Of a stretch of DNA of 64,000 nucleotides, positions 1 to 7,999 are shown piece after piece; position 1 is the stretch's first letter, and the number at the start of each line of letters is the position of its first letter. The position numbers and the translations under genes were made by a program. Source of the stretch: Ferrovibrio sp965278975 (lineage in GTDB: Bacteria; Pseudomonadota; Alphaproteobacteria; Ferrovibrionales; Ferrovibrionaceae); contig NZ_OZ257126.1 in NCBI RefSeq assembly GCF_965278975.1, positions 434,001 to 498,000 on the forward strand, read 5' to 3'. Below the pieces are notes generated by a model, which saw only the letters and a program-made list of their open reading frames with translations, ran no database searches and was not told the DNA's origin.

Positions 1-1357
1 CTACGCCGCTCTGCTTCACGCCGCCGAAGGGGTACATGTCGAGCCGGAAACGGCTGGCTTCATTGATCCACAACGAGCCGACATCAAAATCATCGGCAAA
101 CTGGAGCGCCGTGGCGAGATTGCTGGTGAATACCGCACCCTGCAAACCGAAGGGCGAATCATTGGCCAGGGCAATGGCTTCATCCACAGTCTTGAACGGC
201 ACCAGAATGGCAACCGGGCCGAATACTTCCTCGCGCCACAGCCGCGCCGCCTTCGGCACCAGGCTGAGAATGGTCGGCGAGACCGTCGCACCGTCACGCC
301 GCGGTTCCAGTACCTCCACGGCGCCATGTTGCTTGGCATCAGCGATCATCGCCATAACGCGGTCGGCAGCCTGACTCGAAACCATGGCGGCTACATCGGT
401 GGCCGGATCTTCCGCCGGGCCAACCTTCAGGGCCGCCGCAGCGGCAGCGAATTGCGCCGTGAACGCCTCGAAAACCGAATCCTGCACCAGCACGCGCTGC
501 GCCGATATGCATTGCTGGCCACTGGCCTCGAAGGCGGCACTGGCGATCTTCTTGGCGGCGACCGCCAGATTGGCATCGGCCAGCACAATATTGGCGGCAT
601 TCGATCCCAGTTCGGCGACGAATTTCTTTGCCCCGGCAGCCCGGGCCAGCGCCTCGCCGCCCTGCGTGCCGCCAGTAAAGGATACCGCGCGCACATCCGG
701 ATGAGCGGCCAGCGCCAGCGCCGTTTCCTTATCGCCGGTCACCACATTGAACAAGCCTTCCGGCCAGCCGGCGGCACGGAACAGTTCGGCCAATCTCAAT
801 GCCACGCGGGTGCCGGCCGGTGCTGGCTTCACCACCACCGTGTTGCCGGCGGCAATCGCCGGCGCCAGTTTCTGCACCAGCAGATTGATCGGGGCGTTGA
901 ACGGCGTGATGGCTCCAACAACACCATAGGGCAGATGACGGGTCATACCAATCAAGCCAGTGCCGGTGGCAGAAGAATCCAGCGGCAAAACTTCGCCACC
1001 GATCTGCGCCACGGCGGCGGCACAGGCCTCAATGAATTCCACACCACGCTGCGCCTCGAAGCGGCAGGCACGGATCGGCTTGCCGACATCCTCGGCAATA
1101 ATCTGCGCCAGGGCTTCCGCCTCACCTTTCAATGCCACAGCAGCCAGACGCAACCATTGGATGCGGGTGTGCAGCGGTGTCTTGCGCAATGACTGGAAAG
1201 CCGCAAGTGAGGAAGCCACCGCAGCGGCAACGCCCGGCGCGCCGGCCTCGATGATTTCGCCGACCACAACGCCATCACTGGGGCGCACCAGATTGAACCG
1301 GGTCGTGGCCGGCAGACTCACACTACCCGGAATATAGGATTGAATGATACTGGCCAT
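1..1357 (-). CDS. NAD(P)-dependent aldehyde dehydrogenase, 3' end cut by window
   Basis: ALDH superfamily enzyme oxidising an aldehyde to a carboxylate with NAD(P)+. The frame is open from the ATG at 1357 to base 1, giving 452 codons; compared with its paralogue at 15409-16788 about 20 C-terminal residues are missing. Visible motifs: TPFNAPINLLVQK in the cofactor-domain entry, the glutamate in FVAELGSN, and the catalytic cysteine in SGQQCISAQR (about residue 283). The C-terminal PFGGVKQSGV motif sits at the window edge, so truncation is by the window and not a mutation. A sigma70-like promoter lies at 1394-1422. It diverges from the aspartate-dehydrogenase-like gene at 1542. The substrate is unknown; its close paralogue in the ring-cleavage operon suggests a semialdehyde, but that is inference. 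Confidence 0.93.
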   Translation of the reverse strand, partial: MASIIQSYIPGSVSLPATTRFNLVRPSDGVVVGEIIEAGAPGVAAAVASSLAAFQSLRKTPLHTRIQWLRLAAVALKGEAEALAQIIAEDVGKPIRACRFEAQRGVEFIEACAAAVAQIGGEVLPLDSSATGTGLIGMTRHLPYGVVGAITPFNAPINLLVQKLAPAIAAGNTVVVKPAPAGTRVALRLAELFRAAGWPEGLFNVVTGDKETALALAAHPDVRAVSFTGGTQGGEALARAAGAKKFVAELGSNAANIVLADANLAVAAKKIASAAFEASGQQCISAQRVLVQDSVFEAFTAQFAAAAAALKVGPAEDPATDVAAMVSSQAADRVMAMIADAKQHGAVEVLEPRRDGATVSPTILSLVPKAARLWREEVFGPVAILVPFKTVDEAIALANDSPFGLQGAVFTSNLATALQFADDFDVGSLWINEASRFRLDMYPFGGVKQSGV

Positions 1358-1393
1358 GACCTCACCCGTCAGACTGATTGCTCGATATGAAAC

Positions 1394-1422
1394 AGGATAT
1401 TTATTACTAACCAGATAGTCAA
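1394..1422 (-). promoter_or_regulatory. sigma70-like promoter of the aldehyde dehydrogenase gene
   Basis: Read on the minus strand, TTGACT (1417-1422) and TATCCT (1394-1399) are separated by exactly 17 bases, close to the -35/-10 consensus. This places transcription start about 30 bases before the ATG at 1357. Seen directly as a motif; promoter activity is inferred. Confidence 0.5.
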
Positions 1423-1467
1423 TCTTATCCAATGCCGATTGACCAGGACATCCGACAGCCCATAGTG

Positions 1468-1506
1468 TGCGGCACCACTTGCGCAGTCCATGAGCAGAGT
1501 GCCGCA
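1468..1506. promoter_or_regulatory. 8-base inverted repeat in divergent intergenic region
   Basis: TGCGGCAC (1468-1475) and GTGCCGCA (1499-1506) form perfect inverted arms 23 bases apart. They lie 36 bases before the ATG at 1542, just past a weak promoter-like TTGACC (1439-1444) and ATAGTG (1462-1467) with 17-base spacing. It could be an operator for the divergent pair. The long spacer makes chance possible. Confidence 0.25.
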
Positions 1507-1541
1507 ACAATGCGCAATCACCCCTCTCCGGTGAATAGACC

Positions 1542-2366
1542 ATGACCAGAACGCCCTCCACACCGCTACGAATTGGCATCGCCGGGCTCGGCGCCATCGG
1601 TTTCGATGTAGCGAAGCGTCTTGATGCCGGCATAGCTGGATTGGCACTGATAGGCGTTGCCGCGCGTGATGAAGCGAAAGCCACGGCGAAACTGGCCGGT
1701 TTGAGCCAAGCCCCCGCATTGCTTGACTTCACCTCGCTGGCTGACCAAGCCGATATCGTGGTGGAGAGCCTGCCAGCCGCCACCTTTCGAGACATCGCCG
1801 TGCCTGTGCTGGAGCGCGGCAAGACCCTGGTTGCGATCAGTTCTGCGGCCCTGCTGGAGTCCGCTGATCTATTCGATCTCGCGCGGCAATATGGCGGTCG
1901 CATCATCGTGCCGTCCGGGGCCATGATGGCCCTGGATGCCTTGGCGGCAATGGCGGAAGGCGAGATTACCGCCGCCAAACTGATTTCAAGTAAACCACCA
2001 GCGGGCCTGCGTGGTGCGCCCTATCTGGTCGAGCAAGATATAAATCTGGAAGGACTTAGCGCTCCGCTCCGTGTGTTCAGCGGCAATGCCCGCGCAGCAG
2101 CAAAAGCTTTTCCGGCGAATGTCAACGTTGCCGCCACATTGAGCCTGGCGGGTATCGGACCGGATCGCACCCTGGTCGAGGTCTGGGCCGATCCAGGCAT
2201 CGCGCGCAACACCCATGCCATCGAGATAATCTCTGACAGCGCCTTGCTTTCGGCAAAGATCGAAAATCTGCCGATGGTGGATAATCCGCGCTCCAGCCGC
2301 ATTACTGCGATGTCGATTGTCAGCACATTACGGCGGTTGACCGCGCCTCTGCGCGTCGGCGGCTGA
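1542..2366 (+). CDS. aspartate dehydrogenase-like NAD(P)-dependent oxidoreductase (DUF108 family)
   Basis: 274 residues. A Rossmann nucleotide-binding motif GIAGLGAIG is at residues 12-20. The family motif FPANVNVAA and a histidine in NTHAIEI (H225), in the place of the catalytic His of characterised L-aspartate dehydrogenases, are present. The family interconverts L-aspartate and iminoaspartate/oxaloacetate plus ammonia; NadX members feed NAD synthesis. No nadA, nadB or nadC gene is nearby, and the neighbours are catabolic, so a role in nitrogen release from a degradation intermediate is more likely here (inference). A diverged second copy lies at 8000-8794. The start is the ATG after the divergent promoter region; the Shine-Dalgarno is weak. 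It ends 15 bases from the convergent GST gene, with no terminator hairpin visible. Confidence 0.85.
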   Translation: MTRTPSTPLRIGIAGLGAIGFDVAKRLDAGIAGLALIGVAARDEAKATAKLAGLSQAPALLDFTSLADQADIVVESLPAATFRDIAVPVLERGKTLVAISSAALLESADLFDLARQYGGRIIVPSGAMMALDALAAMAEGEITAAKLISSKPPAGLRGAPYLVEQDINLEGLSAPLRVFSGNARAAAKAFPANVNVAATLSLAGIGPDRTLVEVWADPGIARNTHAIEIISDSALLSAKIENLPMVDNPRSSRITAMSIVSTLRRLTAPLRVGG

Positions 2367-2381
2367 TCAATTTATAAGCCA

Positions 2382-3047
2382 TTACTGGCCGAACAGCACG
2401 GCTCGTTCATCGGAATTCATTTCCAGATGCCGCTGACTGCTCAACACCTTTACGCCGCGACGCACCGCAGGCCGCTCGGCAATCGCCTTGGCCCAGCGCA
2501 GCACATTGGGATACTGCGCTGGATCATGGCCCTGCTTCTCGATACCATGGGTCCAGGGCCAGGTGGCCATATCGGCGATGGAATAATCATCGCCGGCCAG
2601 ATAAGGCGCCTCGCCCAGCCGCTGATTCAGCACGCGATAGAGTCGCCGAGCCTCGTTGGTGAAGCGGTCGATGGCATAGGGGATGCGCTGTTCGGCATCG
2701 GTGCGGAAATGATAGCATTGGCCGAATATCGGCCCGACAGCGCTCATCTGAAACATCAGCCATTGCAAGGCGGCGTAGCGCGCCGGACCCGAGGATGCCA
2801 GGAACCGGCCAGTCTTTTCCGCCAAGTAGATCAGGATGGCGCCACTTTCAAATACAGCCGTGTCAGAGCCGTCATGGTCCACAATGGCGGGAATTTTGTT
2901 ATTCGGACTAATAGCTAGAAAATCCGGCTTGAGCTGATCCCCGCGCCCGATATGCACCGGATGCACGGTATAGGACAGGCCACATTCCTCCAGCATGATA
3001 TGCACCTTGTGGCCGTTTGGCGTCGCCCAGGTATAGACATCGATCAT
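2382..3047 (-). CDS. glutathione S-transferase family protein (YfcG/Ure2p-like)
   Basis: 221 residues with an N-terminal thioredoxin-fold domain (about 1-80) and a helical C-terminal domain (about 90-205). The start MIDVYTWATPNGHKV and the segments NNKIPAIVD and FESGAILIYLAEKTG are typical of the nu-class/YfcG group, which act as disulfide-bond oxidoreductases or glutathione transferases. A good GGAGG precedes the ATG, which overlaps the stop of the upstream GFA gene by ATGA. It is the last gene of the operon starting with the solute-binding protein at 7103. In catabolic operons such proteins often conjugate or isomerise reactive intermediates; its substrate here is unknown. Confidence 0.9.
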   Translation of the reverse strand: MIDVYTWATPNGHKVHIMLEECGLSYTVHPVHIGRGDQLKPDFLAISPNNKIPAIVDHDGSDTAVFESGAILIYLAEKTGRFLASSGPARYAALQWLMFQMSAVGPIFGQCYHFRTDAEQRIPYAIDRFTNEARRLYRVLNQRLGEAPYLAGDDYSIADMATWPWTHGIEKQGHDPAQYPNVLRWAKAIAERPAVRRGVKVLSSQRHLEMNSDERAVLFGQ

Positions 3048-3493
3048 GATGGATCCTCCATTGTTTTTTTCCGATTCCCGATTACGGGAGAACGGCCATC
3101 TTCGCCATGGTGCGGCAGATCATCAGCCAATTGCAGCCAGCCGATCTGATAATGCGCGAAGACATGGCGTTGCGGCCGTATAGCCTCCGGATGATCCAGG
3201 CTGCCTGCGGTGATGTCGTAATAGCGGTCATAATCGGTAGAGCTGGAGACCACATGGCTGCCGCAATGCGGGCAGAAGCCGCGCCTCCCCCTTTCGCTTG
3301 AGGCATACCAGACCAAGTTCCCGGACAAGGACACGGTATCGCGCCTTGCCGTCAGCCAGGTGACAAAAGCGGCACCGCTGACCCGTCGGCAAAGGCCGCA
3401 ATGGCAATGGCTGACCATGCGCGGCGGCCCGGCGATGCTGTAGCGCACGCGGCCACAGAGGCAGCCGCCACTCAAGGTTTCGTCATTGCTCAT
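3044..3493 (-). CDS. GFA family zinc-binding protein (glutathione-dependent formaldehyde-activating fold)
   Basis: 149 residues of the GFA/CENP-V fold. The zinc-ligand pattern is complete: GGCLCGRVRY near residues 9-18, HCHCGLCRR near 29-37, and CPHCGSHV near 80-87. Family members include S-hydroxymethylglutathione synthase, but most bacterial copies have no proven activity. The ATG overlaps the stop of the upstream acyl-CoA ligase by ATGA and its own stop overlaps the GST start the same way, so the three are co-translated. Pairing with a GST suggests a glutathione-linked step or detoxification of an aldehyde released by the pathway (inference). Confidence 0.88.
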   Translation of the reverse strand: MSNDETLSGGCLCGRVRYSIAGPPRMVSHCHCGLCRRVSGAAFVTWLTARRDTVSLSGNLVWYASSERGRRGFCPHCGSHVVSSSTDYDRYYDITAGSLDHPEAIRPQRHVFAHYQIGWLQLADDLPHHGEDGRSPVIGNRKKTMEDPS

Positions 3494-5112
3494 GCCAGCC
3501 GCTCCGCCACGTCGCCATCCCCATGGCTATAATACGCGGCAAATCGCGCCCGCAATTCAGCTTTCTGCACCTTGCCAGTGGCAGTTTTGGGAAACTGATC
3601 CACCAGGATAACCGCCTTGGGGCATTTATACGGGCTCAATCGCTGGCGCAGCTTCAGCGTAAGCGCCTCGGCATCCACATTGCGGCCGGGCCTTACCACC
3701 GCAATGGCGGTCACAGCTTCGCCCCAGCGGTCATGCGGCAAGCCGATAGCCACCACTTCCTGCAGGTCAGGTTCGCAATCGTAGAGCGCCTGCTCGACCT
3801 CGACGGAGGCGACATTCTCGCCACCGCTCTTGATCACATCCTTGAGGCGATCCTTGAACCAGAGCAGCCCATCGGCATCGAAATGCCCGACATCGCCGGA
3901 ATGAAACCAGCCATGGCGAAACACCGCTGCGGTCGCCTCCGGATTGCGCAGGTAGCCGTTCAGCACCTGCGGGCTGCGGTAGACGATCTCGCCGGTCTGG
4001 CCGGCGGGCAGCAGATTACCCGCTTCATCCATGATGCCGATCTGCACATTGGCTGCCGGCGTACCCGCTGAACCGCCATGGCTGAACTGGTGCTCCGGGC
4101 GGAAGAAGGAGGTGACCGGGCTCATCTCGGTCTGGCCGAAAATCAGGCCAAAATCGCAACCGAACATCTCCACCGCACGGCGCAGTTCATGATCCGGCAT
4201 CGGAGCCATGCCATAGAGTGCAAGCCGCAATCCCGTGATGCGCCGAGGCCGCCTCTCCTGCGCTTCCATCAGGGTGCGGTACATAACCGGCAGCGCCAGC
4301 AGCATGCTGATGCCTTCTGCCTCAAATAAATCCAGGATCGCCTCGGCCTCGAAACCGGGGTGTACATGAATGGTGGCCCCGGCCGCCAAAGCTGGCGTGC
4401 AGAGCGAATTCAGCGGCGAGGTATGGAACAGCGGCAACAGAGCCAGCACCTTGTCCTGCCAGGTGATGCCGGTATCCAGTGCCATGCCCATCGCCCCCAT
4501 ACAGATCGAGAGATGGCTGCTGACCACACCCTTCGGCGCCGAAGTCGTGCCGCTGGTGTAGAGATAGGAAATCGCGTCGTTGTCCTCCACCAGCACTTCC
4601 GGCTCAGAGTCCGGCATCCCGTCGCAAAGCGCACCAAAAGCCAGCATGCCATCCACTGCCCCGGCAGGCATGCCCCCCATTTCCGGCAGCAGGATCACGT
4701 CACGCAGCATGGGCAATTCAGCACGCACAGCAGCCAGTTGCGGCAGGAATTCCTCCTGCAAGCAGATGCCACGCACCCTGGCATGGCCCAGCACATAAGC
4801 CATTTCAGTCTGCTTCCACAGCAGGTTGCTGGGCACGCAGACAACACCGATCTTGGCGCAGGCGAGATAGATGCCCAGAAATTCCGCGGTATTGCGCGAC
4901 AGGATCGCCAATGCCTCACCGCGCCGGTAATCCAAAGCCAGCAAGCCATGGGCGATGCGGTTGACCCATCGGTTGAACTGCAAAGCCGTGAAACGCCGCG
5001 ATCCATCCACTATCGCAAGATGATTGGGCCGGCGCGCCGCATTGCGGGTCAACATGTCGCCGACATTGACCCGCCGCATCAGATTCAACTGAATATTGCT
5101 TGGTTCTGTCAT
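3490..5112 (-). CDS. acyl-CoA ligase of the AMP-binding (class I adenylate-forming) family
   Basis: 540 residues from the chosen start. It would activate a carboxylic acid with ATP and CoA through an acyl-AMP. The phosphate-binding motif YLYTSGTTSAPKG is near residue 165, FGQTEMSP is the A5-like motif, and YRSGD-type (HSGDVGHFD) and KDVIKSGGENV motifs are followed by the catalytic lysine region TATGKVQKAEL near the C terminus. Start: the ATG at 5112 overlaps the crotonase stop by ATGA and has a G-rich ribosome site; an in-frame ATG at 5124 lacks one. The context (binding protein, crotonase, GFA, GST) points to activation of an imported acid, similar to caiC/fadK-type ligases. The substrate is unknown. 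Confidence 0.92.
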   Translation of the reverse strand: MTEPSNIQLNLMRRVNVGDMLTRNAARRPNHLAIVDGSRRFTALQFNRWVNRIAHGLLALDYRRGEALAILSRNTAEFLGIYLACAKIGVVCVPSNLLWKQTEMAYVLGHARVRGICLQEEFLPQLAAVRAELPMLRDVILLPEMGGMPAGAVDGMLAFGALCDGMPDSEPEVLVEDNDAISYLYTSGTTSAPKGVVSSHLSICMGAMGMALDTGITWQDKVLALLPLFHTSPLNSLCTPALAAGATIHVHPGFEAEAILDLFEAEGISMLLALPVMYRTLMEAQERRPRRITGLRLALYGMAPMPDHELRRAVEMFGCDFGLIFGQTEMSPVTSFFRPEHQFSHGGSAGTPAANVQIGIMDEAGNLLPAGQTGEIVYRSPQVLNGYLRNPEATAAVFRHGWFHSGDVGHFDADGLLWFKDRLKDVIKSGGENVASVEVEQALYDCEPDLQEVVAIGLPHDRWGEAVTAIAVVRPGRNVDAEALTLKLRQRLSPYKCPKAVILVDQFPKTATGKVQKAELRARFAAYYSHGDGDVAERLA

Positions 5113-5879
5113 GCCGCCCCCCATTTGCCACGCAATGTGCCGCGTATCCGCTCGGCGGTATCAGCGTGGTGAAAGGCGTCCATCGTCGCGGCCTGCTCCA
5201 GTTCGATGGCGCGCCATAGCTCACTGCCGAGATGCAGATTGACGGTTTCCTTCAGGCGCCCAACCGCGAAACGTGAGCGCGCCGCGACTGTCGTTGCCAC
5301 TTCCATGGCACGCGTCATCAGACGATCCGATGGCACCACGAAATTGACCAGTCCGAGCTGCTCCAACCGCAGAGCCGATTGCACCTCACCGAGCAACAGC
5401 AATTCCATGCTGCGCTGATGACCAAGTGCGCGCGGCAGCAAATGGGTGATGCCGCCGGTGACAAACTGGCCCAATTCCATCTCCGGGAAGAAGGCCTTGA
5501 GGTCTTCGGATGCCACGACCAAATCGCAATTCAGCATCCACTCGAAGCCGCCGCCGACGGCATAGCCATGGGCGGCACAGATTACCGGGCGCGGCCCTGC
5601 CATGAGCAGATGCGTTATGCGCTGGATTGCTGCAACATGAGCCGCAATCGCATCATCACTTGCGGTCTGATCCGCATATTCCTTGAGATCGTCCCCCGAG
5701 CAGAAGGCACGCCCAGCACCGGTAAGTACGATGGCACCGATCTCTTCATCGCCCTGAGCCTGACGCAACACCGCCGCGAAATCCGCCAACAGGGTCTGGC
5801 CGATGGCATTCAGGCGCTCCGGCCGGTTCAGCGTCACTAAACCGACCGGGCCCTGACGTTCATATACCGCAAATGGCAT
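5109..5879 (-). CDS. enoyl-CoA hydratase/isomerase family protein
   Basis: 256-residue crotonase-fold enzyme. The oxyanion-hole segment AFCSGDDLKEYA lies near residues 57-68 and the second segment YAVGGGFEWMLNCDL near 106-120. Both hydratase glutamates are present (GGGFE and PEMELG), so water addition to an enoyl-CoA is plausible. It lies between the solute-binding protein and the acyl-CoA ligase, overlapping the latter's start by ATGA. It is the only clear beta-oxidation-type enzyme in this small operon, so the ligase and hydratase probably act in sequence on the imported acid (inference). Confidence 0.92.
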   Translation of the reverse strand: MPFAVYERQGPVGLVTLNRPERLNAIGQTLLADFAAVLRQAQGDEEIGAIVLTGAGRAFCSGDDLKEYADQTASDDAIAAHVAAIQRITHLLMAGPRPVICAAHGYAVGGGFEWMLNCDLVVASEDLKAFFPEMELGQFVTGGITHLLPRALGHQRSMELLLLGEVQSALRLEQLGLVNFVVPSDRLMTRAMEVATTVAARSRFAVGRLKETVNLHLGSELWRAIELEQAATMDAFHHADTAERIRGTLRGKWGAA

Positions 5880-5888
5880 GGTCGCCGA

Positions 5889-7103
5889 TCAGTCGGTGAG
5901 CGAGCAGCCACGGCCGCTTTCCGGTGGCGCCGCATCGGCCGCCGGAATCTTGCGGATGACGTTGTAGTAATCCCATGCGCCAGTGGATTCCGACGGACGC
6001 TTCACCTGGAAGAGGTAGAAGTCGCGCATCAGACGGCCATCCTTGCGGATCTTGGCACCGGGGGTGGTGAAGTCCTGCACAATGGTGGCACGCATCTTCT
6101 CTGCCACGGCCGGCCCGGCATCGGTGCCGGCAGCAGCCACGGCCTTCAGGTAATGCGCCACGGCACTGTAGACACCGGCCTGGGCCGAAGTGGGCATGCG
6201 GCCCTGGAAACGAGCGGCAAAGCGCTTCGACCACGCTTTGGTGGCATCATCCAGGCCCCAGTAGAAAGACTCCGTAAGATAGAGCCCCTGTGCAATTTCC
6301 AAGCCAATGCCGTGGATATCGGTAATGAACATGGTGAGCGCAGCAAGCTTCTGGCCCTGCTGCAATGCCTTGAACTCCGCGATCTGCTTCACGGCGTTCA
6401 CTGCATCGACACCGGAATTCGCCAGGCCGATCACCTTGGCACGCGAACCCTGTGCCTGCAGGATGAAGGAGGAGAAATCCGCCAGATTGAGCGGATGGCG
6501 TGCCTGGCCCAGAACCTTGCCGTTATTGGCCGCCACCACCGCCTTGGCATCGGCCTCCAGGGAATGGCCAAAGGCGAAGTCGGACGTGATGAAGAACCAG
6601 CTATCGCCGCCTTCGCGCACGATGCCCGCCGCAGTGCCATTGGCCAGCGCCACAGTGTCATAGGTCCACTGGAAACCTGTGGGCGAACAATTCTTGCCAG
6701 TGAGCAGCGACGTACCCGCTGAGGACATCACGGTGATCTTGCCGCGCTCCTTCGCCAGTTCCTGCACAGCCAGCGCTACGCTGGAAGGTGACGGATCGAA
6801 GATCGCCACCACACCTTCGGCATCAAACCAGCGCCGCGCAATGCCGGCACCGATATCAGGCTTGTTCTGGGTATCGGCGCTTACCACCTCGATGCTGCGG
6901 CCCAGCACCTTGCCGCCGAAATCCTCGACCGCCATTTCCGCAGCAGCCACGGAGCCGCGGCCGGAGACATCGGCGAAAATCGAACCTTGATCATTCAGCA
7001 CACCGATCTTCAGCGGCGCCTGCGCCACCGCATCGACAGCCAGACCCGCCACAGCGGCGACCACCAGGCCCGCCGACAGCCATAGAGTGAACTTGCTACG
7101 CAT
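5889..7103 (-). CDS. ABC transporter substrate-binding protein, LivK/branched-chain type
   Basis: 404 residues from the chosen start, with a Sec signal peptide (basic start, hydrophobic core about residues 7-25, AVAQA cleavage region). The mature part begins PLKIGVLNDQG, typical of the periplasmic-binding-protein type 1 family for amino acids, aromatic acids and other carboxylates. Start: ATG at 7103 sits just after GGAGGGGGAG; an in-frame ATG at 7115 has no ribosome site. No permease or ATPase belongs to this operon, so it may feed the LIV system at 8799-13333 or another one. Transcription diverges from the TetR gene at 7296, its likely regulator. The C-terminal GCSLTD tail carries one free cysteine. 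Confidence 0.93.
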   Translation of the reverse strand: MRSKFTLWLSAGLVVAAVAGLAVDAVAQAPLKIGVLNDQGSIFADVSGRGSVAAAEMAVEDFGGKVLGRSIEVVSADTQNKPDIGAGIARRWFDAEGVVAIFDPSPSSVALAVQELAKERGKITVMSSAGTSLLTGKNCSPTGFQWTYDTVALANGTAAGIVREGGDSWFFITSDFAFGHSLEADAKAVVAANNGKVLGQARHPLNLADFSSFILQAQGSRAKVIGLANSGVDAVNAVKQIAEFKALQQGQKLAALTMFITDIHGIGLEIAQGLYLTESFYWGLDDATKAWSKRFAARFQGRMPTSAQAGVYSAVAHYLKAVAAAGTDAGPAVAEKMRATIVQDFTTPGAKIRKDGRLMRDFYLFQVKRPSESTGAWDYYNVIRKIPAADAAPPESGRGCSLTD

Positions 7104-7115
7104 CTCCCCCTCCAT

Positions 7116-7295
7116 TCGATGTCAAAATCCACATAAATAAATATGACGCCATTTTCACTTTTACAACACAAATATCAATAAAGCAGGAAAATTGAGCGTA
7201 TATTCAGCCCTATATTTGACAAATTGTAATATCTATCATTTATTTAGCGGTAGAGTCGGGGAAGCCGAGAAGCCGCATCCTGGAGCCATATCTGC
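7116..7295. promoter_or_regulatory. AT-rich divergent promoter region between binding protein and TetR gene
   Basis: The 180-base gap is much richer in A+T than the genes around it. TTGACA at 7216-7221 resembles a -35 box for the plus-strand TetR gene, with AT-rich -10 candidates 17-19 bases on (TATTTA at 7241-7246). The same spot contains ACAAATTGT (7219-7227), a small dyad that could be the TetR operator. No stronger motif stands out; activity is inferred. Confidence 0.35.
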
Positions 7296-7991
7296 ATGGA
7301 AGCCTCGTTCTGCCGCCATCTCGGCGCCATGGTCGCCACGCCATCCAGCCTGCTGACCAAGGGCGAGCGCACACGGCAACGCCTCAAGGCCAGCCTCGCG
7401 GAACTGATCGAGGCGCAAGCCTATTCCGGTATCCGCATCACCGATATCTGCACTGCCGCCGGCATCTCGCAAGGCGCCTTCTACCGCTACTTTCTGAATC
7501 GCGAAGCAGTAACCACCGAGGTTCTTTCGGATTTCGACCAGTTCACCCGCGACGTGCTTTATGCCACCGGACGCGGCTATACCGATCCCTATGCCGCCTT
7601 CTATTCCACAACAGAAATCTATGTCGCTATCTTCCGCTCCAATCCCGGTCTGATGCGCCTGCTGCTGCTCGGCAATCAGGAGATTCCGTCAGGTGCCAAT
7701 ATCCTGCTGCGACAGACCAACGAATGGGCCACGCGCATGAGCAAGGCCCTGCTCAAGCGCAGTCCGGAGCCGGATGAGAAGCAGGCTCGCTTCACCGCCT
7801 ACGCGCTCGGCGCCATGGTGGACCAGACGCTCTCTTATCTTTACATCTACCGCGATCCGAATGTGCTCAATCTGGTCGATACGGAAGCCGAGATTGTGCG
7901 CAAACTGACCGACCTGCAATTCAGAGCAGCGTTTGGTATCGAACCGGCTGAAGCGGCTACCGCCAAGCCGGAACGCGCCAAGCAGAGTTAG
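7296..7991 (+). CDS. TetR/AcrR family transcriptional regulator
   Basis: 231 residues. The N-terminal helix-turn-helix is at about residues 25-75, with ITDICTAAGISQGAFYRYF as the recognition element. The C-terminal ligand domain is diverged, as usual in this family. It lies divergently next to the solute-binding-protein operon (7103 to 2382) and is probably its repressor, with an acyl-CoA or the free acid as ligand (inference). Two starts are possible: ATG at 7296 with a GGAG 10 bases upstream, or ATG at 7329 eleven codons later, which begins closer to the conserved domain. The basic Ala/Lys-rich C-terminal tail is unremarkable. Confidence 0.9.
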   Translation: MEASFCRHLGAMVATPSSLLTKGERTRQRLKASLAELIEAQAYSGIRITDICTAAGISQGAFYRYFLNREAVTTEVLSDFDQFTRDVLYATGRGYTDPYAAFYSTTEIYVAIFRSNPGLMRLLLLGNQEIPSGANILLRQTNEWATRMSKALLKRSPEPDEKQARFTAYALGAMVDQTLSYLYIYRDPNVLNLVDTEAEIVRKLTDLQFRAAFGIEPAEAATAKPERAKQS

Positions 7992-7999
7992 GCTGGCGC

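Noticed and set aside
1369..1719. Possible small gene on the minus strand in the ALDH/AspDH intergenic region
   Set aside because: It overlaps the AspDH-like start, has no ribosome site or recognisable domain, and lies across the divergent promoter.
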